Shown piece after piece: positions 17,038 to 25,834 of a stretch of 64,000 bases of DNA; position 1 is the first letter of the stretch; each line of letters begins with the position of its first letter. A program made the position numbers and the translations under genes. The DNA is from Thalassotalea_F euphylliae (GTDB lineage Bacteria > Pseudomonadota > Gammaproteobacteria > Enterobacterales > Alteromonadaceae), in the NCBI RefSeq assembly GCF_042682785.1, contig NZ_JBHUIB010000012.1, positions 806,001-870,000 on the forward strand. The letters run 5' to 3'. A model generated the notes under the pieces. It was not told the origin of the DNA, ran no database searches, and worked only from the letters and a program-made list of their open reading frames with translations.

Positions 17038-19776
17038 ATGAGAAATGCATTAAAGATACTTGCCAGTTTATCAGCAGGTGTATTGTTTTCACTAAATGTG
17101 TTGGCTAACCAGCTACCCAGTCAGATTACTCCACAACAATTGGAACAATTTAAAAGACTGCCTGAATCTCAACAACGAGCATTGGCTCAAAGCATGGGCA
17201 TTGACTTCAATACTATCAAAAGACAATTGAGAAGTGGTGCTAAAGGCAGCGACGAGCAGATGGACGAACAGGAGCAACCTGTTTATCCCAGAGGCACAAA
17301 ATTTGACGAATACGGTAACCCCGTTTTTCCTGATGATGAATTATTAGAGGAAGAAGAGGATGATGGTGAACCAAAACCATTCGGTTATGAGGTGTTTGCT
17401 AATGCCCCATACACGTTTGCGCCTACAATGGATATAGCAGTTCCAGAAGATTACATCATTGGTGCTGGGGATACTATTCGTATCCAAATTTTCGGCAAAG
17501 AAAACGATGAGTATGAATTTCCTGTTAACAGGCAAGGCGACATTGTATTACCAAACCTAGGCCCCTTTACGGTCGCAGGCCTTACGTACAAAGAAGTTAA
17601 AAACTACTTCTCAACTGAAATAAAAAAGAAAGTATTGGGTGTTGATGTCGTTGTAACGATTTCAGACTTACGCTCAATGCGTGTGTTTGTCGCAGGTGAT
17701 GCGTTTAAGCCTGGTCCTTACGTGATGAGTGCATTGTCGAGTGTCACGCATGCAATATTTGCAGCAGGTGGCATTAATGACATTGGTTCACTGCGAAATG
17801 TTCAGGTGAAACGCGCAGGAAAGCTTGTAACAACGCTTGACCTTTATGACCTACTTATCTTTGGTGACTCGTCAAACGACATTATGCTTAAATCAGGTGA
17901 TGTTGTATTTATCGCTCCAGTAGGAGAGCGGGTAACAGTACGAGGAGAAGTCCGACGACCGGCAATTTATGAAATCAGTGCAGGTGAATCTTTCGCTGAT
18001 GTTGTGAACATGGCTGGTGGCTTGCTGCCATCAGCATACCCTTCTGCTACGGTGGTAGAGCGTTTTAATCGCCGTAATATTCGTACTATTGAGAACTTAG
18101 ATTTAACACAGCAAACTTCGTTGGATAAATCGGTGCGCGGTGGCGATGTCGTCCGGGTAATGGAAACGTCTGCGCAATATGATGATTCTGTGACTGTCAT
18201 CGGTGCCGTTACACGTCCGGGTAAATACCAGTGGCAAGAGGGCCAAAGAGTCAGTGACTTATTACCGAATATCCATGCATATATGCTTGACGATGCGGAC
18301 CTAAATTACAGCCTGATTATTCGCGAAAAAGATATTGGTCGCAATATAGAAGTTTTGCAATTTAGCTTGTTCAAAGCGCTAACTGATCCTGACTCTGCTG
18401 AAAACCTTGCGTTACAAGCTCATGATAGAATTCTTATATTTTCTTTGAATGAAATGACAAACTTTGCTGAAGAGTCGTTAGATAAGTTGGCGATGACGCA
18501 AGAAGAAATTCTGAAGAAAGAAAAAGACAAAGCAAAAGAAAAATACAAAGATCGCATGTTCTGGTCGGAATATGGTGAAGAAGAGCCTTTTGTTGAAGTT
18601 GATGAGCTTGATGAATCTCTGAAATTAGCTGAAAAGTCGATGGAAGAATTGACAGGAGGCACTTATGAAGAAGAGATTGATCCAAAAGATTTAGCGTTAT
18701 TTTCGCGTCAAAAGTTGCTAGCGCCTGTTATTAAAAAGTTACAACGTCAAGCAGCCTCTGGTGAGCCAATTCAACTTGTCGAAGTCGTAGGTGCTGTAAA
18801 ATACCCAGGCATTTATCCGCTTGCGCAAAATAGTCAAGTGAATGATCTTGTTGCAGCAGCTGGCGGGTTATTGGAGTCTGCATACTTGGAGCGTGCAGAG
18901 ATCACGCGAAATGAAGTTACAAGTTTCAAGGCCCACAAACATTCGTTTAATATAGATTTACGCGCTGCATTGCAAGACGTTGCTGAGCATAATGTTGCGA
19001 TCCAAAGTAAGGACAGATTGAATATACATGTCATCCCAGCTTGGCAAGAAAACCATATTGTTGAATTGCGTGGCGAGTTTTTATTCCCTGGTAAATACAC
19101 GATTCAACGAGGTGAGACGTTAGGTCAACTAATCGAGCGTGCGGGTGGTTTCACTGAGTTCGCTTACAGAGAAGCGTCTGTATTTACGCGAGAAAAGTTA
19201 AAGCAATTAGAGTTTCAAAATATCTTAAAAGTGTCTGAGAGCCTTCGTATGGAGATAGCGTCAAAAAGTCTTTCTCAGCGTGACTCTCAATCAATAGATT
19301 ATGAACAAGCAAAACTACTTTTAGCTGATTTAACGAAAGTACAGCCTGTCGGTCGTCTAGTCGTTGATTTACCGAGAATAGAGCAAGATCAAAATGCGGA
19401 TATTCTGTTAGAAGATGGTGATGTGCTATATGTTCCAACGAAACAAAATTCAATTAACGTGGTAGGGCAAGTACAGGTAGCGACATCACATTTATACGAG
19501 CGTGGACTTGATGCGTTTGATTACGTCGAGCTGAGCGGTGGTATAAAACAACAAGCCGACGACGAGAGAATTTACGTTATCAAGGCAAATGGCCGAGTTG
19601 TAATCCCTGAAACTGAAAGCTGGTTTGCAGCTAATAGTGCTTCAAATTTGAGTCCTGGTGATACTGTTGTGGTGCCTTTAGATTCATACTTTATGGATAA
19701 CATGACGTTATGGGCAACAGCTACACAAATTGTTTACCAAGCTGCCGTTGCTATTGCAGCAGTATCTGGTTTGTAA
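17038..19776 (+). CDS. Large SLBB-domain outer-membrane polysaccharide export protein (Wza-like)
   Basis: This is a polysaccharide biosynthesis/export family protein. From ATG 17038 it has 912 residues. The signal peptide (NALKILASLSAGVLFSLNVLA) has no lipobox. An acidic stretch follows, then the Poly_export domain (DYIIGAGDTIRIQIFG, QGDIVLPNLGPF, LRSMRVFVAGDAFKPGPY). A series of SLBB repeats comes next, recognisable by V-x-G-x-V-x-x-P-G-x-Y-like openings (VRGEVRRPAIYEI, VIGAVTRPGKYQW, VVGAVKYPGIYPL, LRGEFLFPGKYTI, VVGQVQVATSHLY). The C-terminal helix, near MTLWATATQIVYQAAVAIAA, resembles the Wza helix that spans the outer membrane. An ATG at 17014 would add 8 residues before the signal. Wza is about 380 residues, so this protein is more than twice as long. 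Confidence 0.88.
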   Translation: MRNALKILASLSAGVLFSLNVLANQLPSQITPQQLEQFKRLPESQQRALAQSMGIDFNTIKRQLRSGAKGSDEQMDEQEQPVYPRGTKFDEYGNPVFPDDELLEEEEDDGEPKPFGYEVFANAPYTFAPTMDIAVPEDYIIGAGDTIRIQIFGKENDEYEFPVNRQGDIVLPNLGPFTVAGLTYKEVKNYFSTEIKKKVLGVDVVVTISDLRSMRVFVAGDAFKPGPYVMSALSSVTHAIFAAGGINDIGSLRNVQVKRAGKLVTTLDLYDLLIFGDSSNDIMLKSGDVVFIAPVGERVTVRGEVRRPAIYEISAGESFADVVNMAGGLLPSAYPSATVVERFNRRNIRTIENLDLTQQTSLDKSVRGGDVVRVMETSAQYDDSVTVIGAVTRPGKYQWQEGQRVSDLLPNIHAYMLDDADLNYSLIIREKDIGRNIEVLQFSLFKALTDPDSAENLALQAHDRILIFSLNEMTNFAEESLDKLAMTQEEILKKEKDKAKEKYKDRMFWSEYGEEEPFVEVDELDESLKLAEKSMEELTGGTYEEEIDPKDLALFSRQKLLAPVIKKLQRQAASGEPIQLVEVVGAVKYPGIYPLAQNSQVNDLVAAAGGLLESAYLERAEITRNEVTSFKAHKHSFNIDLRAALQDVAEHNVAIQSKDRLNIHVIPAWQENHIVELRGEFLFPGKYTIQRGETLGQLIERAGGFTEFAYREASVFTREKLKQLEFQNILKVSESLRMEIASKSLSQRDSQSIDYEQAKLLLADLTKVQPVGRLVVDLPRIEQDQNADILLEDGDVLYVPTKQNSINVVGQVQVATSHLYERGLDAFDYVELSGGIKQQADDERIYVIKANGRVVIPETESWFAANSASNLSPGDTVVVPLDSYFMDNMTLWATATQIVYQAAVAIAAVSGL

Positions 19777-19798
19777 TATTTGAAATGTAAAAAAATGT

Positions 19799-19838
19799 AA
19801 CTTAGCTGGTTATCATGGGACAGATGACTAGCTAAGTT
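19799..19838. repeat. 12-base inverted repeat between the SLBB and WecA-like genes
   Basis: AACTTAGCTGGT (19799-19810) pairs with ACTAGCTAAGTT (19827-19838) with a single mismatch and a 16-base loop. There is no T-run downstream on the + strand, so it is not a standard terminator there, although an A-run precedes it. A -10-like TATAAT follows at 19852-19857. It may be an operator or an mRNA-stabilising hairpin. Confidence 0.5.
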
Positions 19839-19912
19839 ACGCTTAAACCTCTATAATTTTGGCAAATTTATATAAGCAAAGTCGCTATAATTCTTGGTTG
19901 GCTCTTTAGAGA

Positions 19913-20962
19913 ATGTATGATTTTATCGCGCTACTAGTCGCGTTTTTTTGTTCAGTACTGACTATAAAAGTACTTTTACCCCTTGCCCCTCATATCGGCT
20001 TGATCGATCTTCCCAACGAAAGAAAAAAACATGATGGCGCTATTCCCCTCATAGGTGGTATCTCGATTTTTACAGGCGTATTAATCGCTTCAACATTGTT
20101 TGTTGAACAGAGTCAAATCGTTAACCTTTACTTGATCTCATCGGCGCTTATTGTCTTCATTGGCACGTTGGATGATATTTACGATTTAAGCGTTGGTTCT
20201 AGAATTGTTTTCCAAGGAATAGTGGCTTGTATTCTTGTTTTTGGTGCTGAAACTTATATAAGTGATTTTGGAGAAATCCTGGGGAGTGGTGGCGTTGATA
20301 TTGGCAACTTTGGCATGATTTTCACTGTTTTGGCGGTTATCGCTGCTATTAATGCGTTTAATATGGTTGATGGTATCGATGGTCTTGCTGGTTCTATGAG
20401 TATAATCACGATAGGGTCTATAGCGATACTTACGGTATTGAACTCTCCTGACAAACATGTGTTATTGCCAATGTTGATAGTGGTCTCAACAATCCCTTAT
20501 TTATTCTATAACGTAAGCACGCGGAACCCTCGAGGAAAAAAAATTTTTATGGGGGATGCGGGTAGCATGTACATGGGATTGACGGTCATTTGGTTATTGA
20601 CATTTGGTACTCAGAATACAGAAGCTAATTTACCTTCCTTTAACTCTGTCACAGCGTTGTGGCTTATCGCAATCCCATTGATGGATATGTTTGCGATTAT
20701 GATAAGAAGAATAAAAAGTGGGTCATCACCATTTAGAGCTGATAATTTTCACATACATCACATTTGCTTAGCTAATGGTATGTCACCTAGAAAAACTCTA
20801 TGGTTCATTAGTACGTTAGCAATTGTTATGGCTGCGATTGGAATAACTGGAGACGTGTTAAATGTTCCCGAACATATCATGCTCGTTGGATTCCTGTTAG
20901 TGTTTTTCTTATATACGAGCACTATCCTCAAATTTTGTCGTTTAAAGAAGTTAAGCAAGTAA
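19913..20962 (+). CDS. WecA-type undecaprenyl-phosphate glycosyl-1-phosphate transferase
   Basis: Members of the MraY/WecA family start a surface glycan by moving a sugar-1-phosphate (GlcNAc-1-P for WecA) onto undecaprenyl phosphate at the inner membrane. The 349-residue protein has about ten hydrophobic segments and the family motifs DLPNERKKHDGAIPLIGG, GTLDDIYDL, NAFNMVDGIDGLAGS, FMGDAGSMYMG and the HIHH motif (FHIHHICLANG). It lies between the exporter gene and the type II secretion operon. I cannot tell whether it is the cell's only WecA or a dedicated initiator of the glycan made in this locus. Confidence 0.9.
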   Translation: MYDFIALLVAFFCSVLTIKVLLPLAPHIGLIDLPNERKKHDGAIPLIGGISIFTGVLIASTLFVEQSQIVNLYLISSALIVFIGTLDDIYDLSVGSRIVFQGIVACILVFGAETYISDFGEILGSGGVDIGNFGMIFTVLAVIAAINAFNMVDGIDGLAGSMSIITIGSIAILTVLNSPDKHVLLPMLIVVSTIPYLFYNVSTRNPRGKKIFMGDAGSMYMGLTVIWLLTFGTQNTEANLPSFNSVTALWLIAIPLMDMFAIMIRRIKSGSSPFRADNFHIHHICLANGMSPRKTLWFISTLAIVMAAIGITGDVLNVPEHIMLVGFLLVFFLYTSTILKFCRLKKLSK

Positions 20963-20982
20963 AATTATTGAAACAATTTTTG

Positions 20983-21012
20983 TTGTTATTACTTTCGTTA
21001 ATTTGCTTTAAT
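20983..21012 (+). promoter_or_regulatory. Candidate promoter of the type II secretion operon
   Basis: TTGTTA (20983-20988) and TTTAAT (21007-21012) are spaced by 18 bases in the 83-base gap before gspG. This is the only promoter-like pair I see before an operon whose genes then overlap or nearly touch up to 31082. Confidence 0.4.
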
Positions 21013-21045
21013 CTGTATCAACCTCACAAATAAGTAATCAAAGAT

Positions 21046-21444
21046 ATGCAGAAAAGAATAAATGGCTTTACGATGATTGAGTTGTTAATTGTCATCGTAA
21101 TTCTTGGCCTACTGGCTTCATTGGTCGCTCCTAAATTTTTTGATCAGTTAGGTGACGCTGAACGAGGTGTCGCATCAGCGCAGATGAGCGCTTTTGAAAC
21201 TGCTTTAGATACATATCGATTAGATATGGGAAGCTATCCTTCCTCGCTTGAAGAGTTGAGACAAAGTGATAAGCCTCGTTGGGATGGCCCTTACTTACCA
21301 AAAGATGTGCCATTGGATCCATGGGGAAACCCATATATATACTCAACACCGGGTGACAACGGGAATCCATATAAAATATTATCATATGGTGCTGATGGAC
21401 AGCCTGGCGGGGCAGATAATAATGAAGATGTAATCCACAACTAA
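21046..21444 (+). CDS. gspG: Type II secretion major pseudopilin GspG
   Basis: GspG forms the shaft of the periplasmic pseudopilus that pushes substrates through the secretin. The 132-residue prepilin has a short leader ending in G7, then FTMIELLIVIVILGLLASLV with Glu at +5. The C-terminal domain is typical of GspG (YPSSLEELRQ, WDGPYLPKDVPLDPWGNPY), with a calcium-loop-like acidic end. It starts the operon and overlaps gspE by one base (TAATG). No prepilin peptidase (GspO/PilD) is encoded in the window. Confidence 0.96.
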   Translation: MQKRINGFTMIELLIVIVILGLLASLVAPKFFDQLGDAERGVASAQMSAFETALDTYRLDMGSYPSSLEELRQSDKPRWDGPYLPKDVPLDPWGNPYIYSTPGDNGNPYKILSYGADGQPGGADNNEDVIHN

Positions 21445-23096
21445 TGGAATTGAAAGAAATTCTTGAGCGTTCGTTTGGTATAGTTCCTAGCGATATCGCT
21501 CGCGCTGAAAATTATCAGAAAAAGTTCGGTGGAAAATTAGAGCAAATATTGGTGAACATGGGTAGCTTACCTGATGATCAGCTCCCACTGCTTTATTCTA
21601 AGTTCTTTAATTTACCACTTTTAAATATTAGTGAGTGGTTAGACCAAGATATTCCTGACATGTCTAACCAGGATTTAGATGTTTTCGTAAGCAACAAATG
21701 GCTACCCCTTTCTCGCAGTAAGTCTCAGATTCACTTTGCCGCCAAATATCCCCTAGAATTAGCAATAAATGAATGGATTGTTAGAGAGGGAATTGAACCA
21801 CTAATCTCCATAATAAGTGAGTCTGACTTCCAAACCCTAGTGGGTAAATATACAATTCATGAAAGCGATGCAGAAGAGTTTTTATATAGTGGGGATGAGG
21901 AAGAAAAGCTCAGAGAACTGGCTTCTGAGGCACCAACAGTCAACCTACTAAACTCTTTGATAACAAGAGCTCTCAGGCAAGGTGCTTCTGATATGCATCT
22001 CGAGCCCTTTCAAGGTCGTTTTCGTGCCAGATTCAGAGTTGACGGTGTATTGCATGAAGCAGAGACTCTTTCCCCTACGATGCAATTACCTATTGTTACT
22101 CGTTTGAAAATACTGTCAGGTATGGATATTGCTGAAAAAAGGAGGCCTCAAGATGGGAAGATAGAAATGAAAATAGCTAATCAAGAATTAGATATTCGAG
22201 TTTCTTCATTGCCGCTCAATGAGGGGGAGTCTGTTGTTATGCGCTTTTTAAGGAAAGACAATGTAAAGTATGATATGTCTGTTCTTGGTCTGTCCTCTGA
22301 TATTGATTCCTTGATAAAAGAGGACATTAAGAAAACCTCGGGGGTAGTCTTATTAACTGGACCTACTGGTTCTGGTAAAACCACCACTCTTTACACGTTT
22401 TTGAACGCATTGAACAATAATGACGTCAAAATAATTACTCTCGAAGATCCCGTTGAGTACCAATTAGAGGGTATTAACCAAGTTCAAGTAAATAGTGATA
22501 TAGGGTTTGATTTTTCTGCGGGCTTACGTTCAATTGTACGCCAAGACCCTGATATCATAATGCTTGGTGAAATACGTGATAGAGAAACGGCACAAATCGC
22601 TTTGCAATCAGCATTGACGGGGCATTTGGTTTTTTCTACCGTTCATACTAACGATGCTGCGAGCGCGTATACTCGATTGTTAGATCTCGGGGTTGAAGAG
22701 TTTTTACTAAATGCTGCATTGGTCTCGGTTGTTGCACAGCGTTTGGCTCGTAAAATTTGCCCTGAATGCAAAATTGAACATCCCGATTCTGATGCGCTAA
22801 AGCAAAAATATGACCTAGAATCTTTAGCTGAAAGGTTTAATTTATCTGAAGCTCAGTTATATAAGGGAGATGGTTGTGAGTCTTGTGGCTATTCTGGTTA
22901 TAAGGGGCGTATGGCCGTTACGGAGTATTTGAGGTGTGATGAGCAAATTAAAGCGATGCCAAAAGATGCGGAGTTTATTTCTAAAGCTAAGCAATATAAC
23001 AAAGGCATAAATCGAAGAACATTGCTGGAAGATGGACTCTTTAAAGCACTGCTCGGACATACGACTATCGAAGAAGTTATACGAGTGGCAGGCTAG
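21444..23096 (+). CDS. gspE: Type II secretion ATPase GspE
   Basis: GspE is the cytoplasmic hexameric ATPase that powers pseudopilus assembly. Of 550 residues, the first about 160 form the GspE N-domain region. The ATPase has Walker A GPTGSGKTT at 306-314, the Asp box (TLEDPVEYQLEGINQVQVN), Walker B (DPDIIMLGEIRD) and the His box (GHLVFSTVHTNDA). A tetracysteine zinc motif is present (CPEC and CESC, about residues 431-480). The start overlaps the gspG stop and the stop overlaps the gspF start. Confidence 0.96.
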   Translation: MELKEILERSFGIVPSDIARAENYQKKFGGKLEQILVNMGSLPDDQLPLLYSKFFNLPLLNISEWLDQDIPDMSNQDLDVFVSNKWLPLSRSKSQIHFAAKYPLELAINEWIVREGIEPLISIISESDFQTLVGKYTIHESDAEEFLYSGDEEEKLRELASEAPTVNLLNSLITRALRQGASDMHLEPFQGRFRARFRVDGVLHEAETLSPTMQLPIVTRLKILSGMDIAEKRRPQDGKIEMKIANQELDIRVSSLPLNEGESVVMRFLRKDNVKYDMSVLGLSSDIDSLIKEDIKKTSGVVLLTGPTGSGKTTTLYTFLNALNNNDVKIITLEDPVEYQLEGINQVQVNSDIGFDFSAGLRSIVRQDPDIIMLGEIRDRETAQIALQSALTGHLVFSTVHTNDAASAYTRLLDLGVEEFLLNAALVSVVAQRLARKICPECKIEHPDSDALKQKYDLESLAERFNLSEAQLYKGDGCESCGYSGYKGRMAVTEYLRCDEQIKAMPKDAEFISKAKQYNKGINRRTLLEDGLFKALLGHTTIEEVIRVAG

Positions 23097-24298
23097 TGAC
23101 AAACTTTGTTTATAAAGCCTATGATTCTTCAGGAGGGAAAGTTGAGGGGCAAATTGAGTCGCAAAATAAGACTGCTGCTTTAAGCCAGTTAAAAGAACAA
23201 GGCTTGTTAGTTACTGACATCAAAGATGAATCCGTCGTAAAAAGCAAAGTTCTCAATTTTAGCAGTAAAATATCTTTGGCAGACCTTGAGTTTTTGACTT
23301 CTGAGCTAAGCTTATTGCTAGACTCTGGAGTCAAAATTGACAAAGGTATTGATATTATTAAAAAGACGAAAGCAAAACCAGCTCTGTCACGATTGCTTTC
23401 TGGTGTTTCCTCCTCTCTAAAGAAAGGACAAAGTCTTTCTCAAGCTTTCCGAGAGTATCCTGATGCATTTGATGATCTGTATTGTAACTTGATCGAACTT
23501 GGAGAAGCATCAGGTAATTTAGCTGACATTTTTTCTGGTCTATCTAAGGATCTGAAGTTTAAAAGAGATCTTCGTAGTAAAGTTATTAGCTCATTGACCT
23601 ACCCTGTAGTGATCTTATTTGTTTGTATCTTAGCAATATTTTTTATTTTTAACTTTATCATCCCAAAAATGTCTTCGATGTTTTCAGGTGCCGACTCTTT
23701 GCCGTGGTACACCCAAGCGATGTTAAGCATCAGTGATTGGATGTTGCAGTATCAATCATTTCTCATAGTTGGAGTGGCAATGCTGCTTTTCAGTGCAAGT
23801 GTGTTATTTAAGCAGCCGAAGCTAATGAATTGGTGGCAGAAATTTAGTCTGAAGCTACCAGTATTATCGAGCGCTATATTAATTATAGAGAGAATCAGGT
23901 TTAATGCAGGCTTAGCTCTTATGATAAAGTCTGGCGTGCAAATAGATAAGGCACTAGCTTTAGCTAGTGGAAATATCAAAAATGAGGTACTACGAGGAGA
24001 GATAAACGTAGTAAGAGCAAAAGTAAAAGCGGGAAGCCTTCTAACGCCAGCGTTAAAGCAAACATCAATATACCCTGATTTTTTTATTTCTCTTTTGGAA
24101 GTGGGCGAAGAGTCGGGTAATTTAGAACGTGTATTTAATGAAATAGCTAATCGTTCACGACAAGAGTTCGAGAGTTGGACGTCGAGAGTCACTACACTGC
24201 TAGAGCCACTTATGATTTTGTTTATGGGGGGCTTCGTTGGTGGGGTTGTTGTGATGATGTTAATGAGCATGGTCTCTATAAATGAGCTTGGTATCTAA
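23096..24298 (+). CDS. gspF: Type II secretion inner-membrane platform protein GspF
   Basis: GspF is the polytopic platform protein that couples the ATPase to the pseudopilus. The 400-residue protein begins NFVYKAYDSSGGKVEGQIES, as GspF/PilC proteins do. It has the two homologous T2SF domains (LTSELSLLLDSGVKIDKGID; LALMIKSGVQIDKALALAS), each followed by the LIELGEASGNL / LLEVGEESGNL signature, and ends in hydrophobic segments. The start is GTG 23096, overlapping the gspE stop. The end overlaps gspH by 17 bases. Confidence 0.95.
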   Translation: MTNFVYKAYDSSGGKVEGQIESQNKTAALSQLKEQGLLVTDIKDESVVKSKVLNFSSKISLADLEFLTSELSLLLDSGVKIDKGIDIIKKTKAKPALSRLLSGVSSSLKKGQSLSQAFREYPDAFDDLYCNLIELGEASGNLADIFSGLSKDLKFKRDLRSKVISSLTYPVVILFVCILAIFFIFNFIIPKMSSMFSGADSLPWYTQAMLSISDWMLQYQSFLIVGVAMLLFSASVLFKQPKLMNWWQKFSLKLPVLSSAILIIERIRFNAGLALMIKSGVQIDKALALASGNIKNEVLRGEINVVRAKVKAGSLLTPALKQTSIYPDFFISLLEVGEESGNLERVFNEIANRSRQEFESWTSRVTTLLEPLMILFMGGFVGGVVVMMLMSMVSINELGI

Positions 24299-24701
24299 AC
24301 GACAAACAGGCTTTACTTTAGTAGAGCTAATTGTAGTAATGGCGATTGTGGGCACGCTTTTAAGTTTTGTTGGCCCAGTGACAGTAAATGCTATGGAAAA
24401 GTTTGAAGCGAGACAAGAAATGGAGCAGCTAAAAAACTGGCTGATGAAGTTGTCTTCTAAATCATATGCTACTGGTACATCAAATTTGGTTGTTTTTGAA
24501 GGCAAGAAGATCTCAGTCTTTGAACGGAAAAATAAAGATGGTATAGCTTCTGATACAAAAACTCTTGAATATTTGTTTTTCCCCACACAATCTGTCTCCT
24601 TTACAAGCAAAGGATTCGTTACCACTGATAAACTAAATGTTCTGGTCGGCTCAAATGACAACGTAATAGATCTGAACCTTCTTATAAATCAACCCAAGTA
24701 G
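24282..24701 (+). CDS. gspH: Type II secretion minor pseudopilin GspH-like
   Basis: This 139-residue prepilin-like protein has a leader ending in G10 and then FTLVELIVVMAIVGTLLSFV with Glu at +5. The position after gspF and before gspI, and the length, fit GspH; the C-terminal part is too divergent to identify by eye. It overlaps the end of gspF. GspH, I, J and K form the tip of the pseudopilus. Confidence 0.85.
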   Translation: MSLVSKRQTGFTLVELIVVMAIVGTLLSFVGPVTVNAMEKFEARQEMEQLKNWLMKLSSKSYATGTSNLVVFEGKKISVFERKNKDGIASDTKTLEYLFFPTQSVSFTSKGFVTTDKLNVLVGSNDNVIDLNLLINQPK

Positions 24702-24715
24702 TCCCCGATAAACTA

Positions 24716-25156
24716 ATGAATTTTGCAAGTGCCAAAAGAAATCAAACTGGCTTTACATTGTTGGAAATTCTGATAGCAACTATTATTTTGCTGTCTACGA
24801 TAGGAATAGTGACTGAGATTTATCGTGGCGCATTATTAAGTTCTTCAACCGCTACTGTTAATGTCACTATGAGTAGTAAGGTGCCAATTATAGCTGCACA
24901 GATACAGCAACAGATCAGAAGTATTGAAGATCCTTCATTAGAGAGAGCCTCTGGCAACGGCGAAGTATTTGAAACCACATATAAGTGGGAGGCTTATGTC
25001 GAAAGCTTTCGACCTCCTATACCGGTATTTTCTCCAGAATCAGGAAGAATGGAAAGCTTCCCGAACAAATTCAAACTTTGGAATGTTAAGTTAACCGTTA
25101 ACTATAAGTCTCGGTCTAAGGACTATATTTTCAAAGAAGTAAGTTGGATTCTATAA
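24716..25156 (+). CDS. gspI: Type II secretion minor pseudopilin GspI-like
   Basis: The 146-residue prepilin has a leader ending in G12 (NQTG) and a hydrophobic helix FTLLEILIATIILLSTIGIV with Glu at +5. The opening FTLLEILIA and the gene order after gspH support GspI. It ends in a TAATG overlap with gspJ. There is no clear ribosome binding site, so it probably relies on coupling with gspH. Confidence 0.84.
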   Translation: MNFASAKRNQTGFTLLEILIATIILLSTIGIVTEIYRGALLSSSTATVNVTMSSKVPIIAAQIQQQIRSIEDPSLERASGNGEVFETTYKWEAYVESFRPPIPVFSPESGRMESFPNKFKLWNVKLTVNYKSRSKDYIFKEVSWIL

Positions 25157-25833
25157 TGATGCTCTACGGAACGCATAGCAGTGTAAGAGGATTTACGCTA
25201 ATAGAATTGATGATATCGACAACGATATTATTGCTTCTCATGCTTACTGCTTCGTACAGTTATAGGATTATCGTTGATCGTTGGGATACTGTATTATCTG
25301 ATTTTTATAAAGAGGAGCAGGTCTCTAAAGGTCTCAATATAGTTGGAAGTGTATTGGAAGGAGTTCATGGTTACATAGTAACTAACGATAAAAATCAACC
25401 CAAACTATTTTTTGTTGGTCAAAATCAAAGCTTATTATCGGTAACTAGCAGCGGTATTTTTAGTGAGAATGATGTAGAAATCTTTCGTTTATCTTTTATT
25501 GAACAAGATGGAAAAACTAACATAATCTATCAGGCTAAAAACACTCAGGTATTTTTGCTTCTCAATACGTATCAAGAAATTGAGTTTGATTACGAAATTA
25601 CTCTTTTTCGCGACCTAGATAGCGCTGAATTGAGATATTATGGCTGGCGGAGTTCAGAGTTAATAGGAACGACAGACCCTAGCTGGTTTAATGATTTTTC
25701 TGGTTTGGAAAGCGACTTGTTCCCGCTGCTTATCGAGCTATCGTTTCTTAAGGATGGTAAAGCCGCAGTAATTCCAATATCGCTAGATCAAAATGTATCA
25801 AAATTGTTCTCTCCATACATTGAGGAACAATAG
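25156..25833 (+). CDS. gspJ: Type II secretion minor pseudopilin GspJ-like
   Basis: The 225-residue prepilin (from ATG 25156, overlapping the gspI stop) has a leader ending in G12 and FTLIELMISTTILLLLMLTA with Glu at +5. The length, about 200-230 residues, and the order I-J-K fit GspJ. A TTG at 25144 would add four residues but would bury the start inside gspI. The body of the protein is divergent. Confidence 0.84.
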   Translation: MMLYGTHSSVRGFTLIELMISTTILLLLMLTASYSYRIIVDRWDTVLSDFYKEEQVSKGLNIVGSVLEGVHGYIVTNDKNQPKLFFVGQNQSLLSVTSSGIFSENDVEIFRLSFIEQDGKTNIIYQAKNTQVFLLLNTYQEIEFDYEITLFRDLDSAELRYYGWRSSELIGTTDPSWFNDFSGLESDLFPLLIELSFLKDGKAAVIPISLDQNVSKLFSPYIEEQ

Positions 25834-25834
25834 T

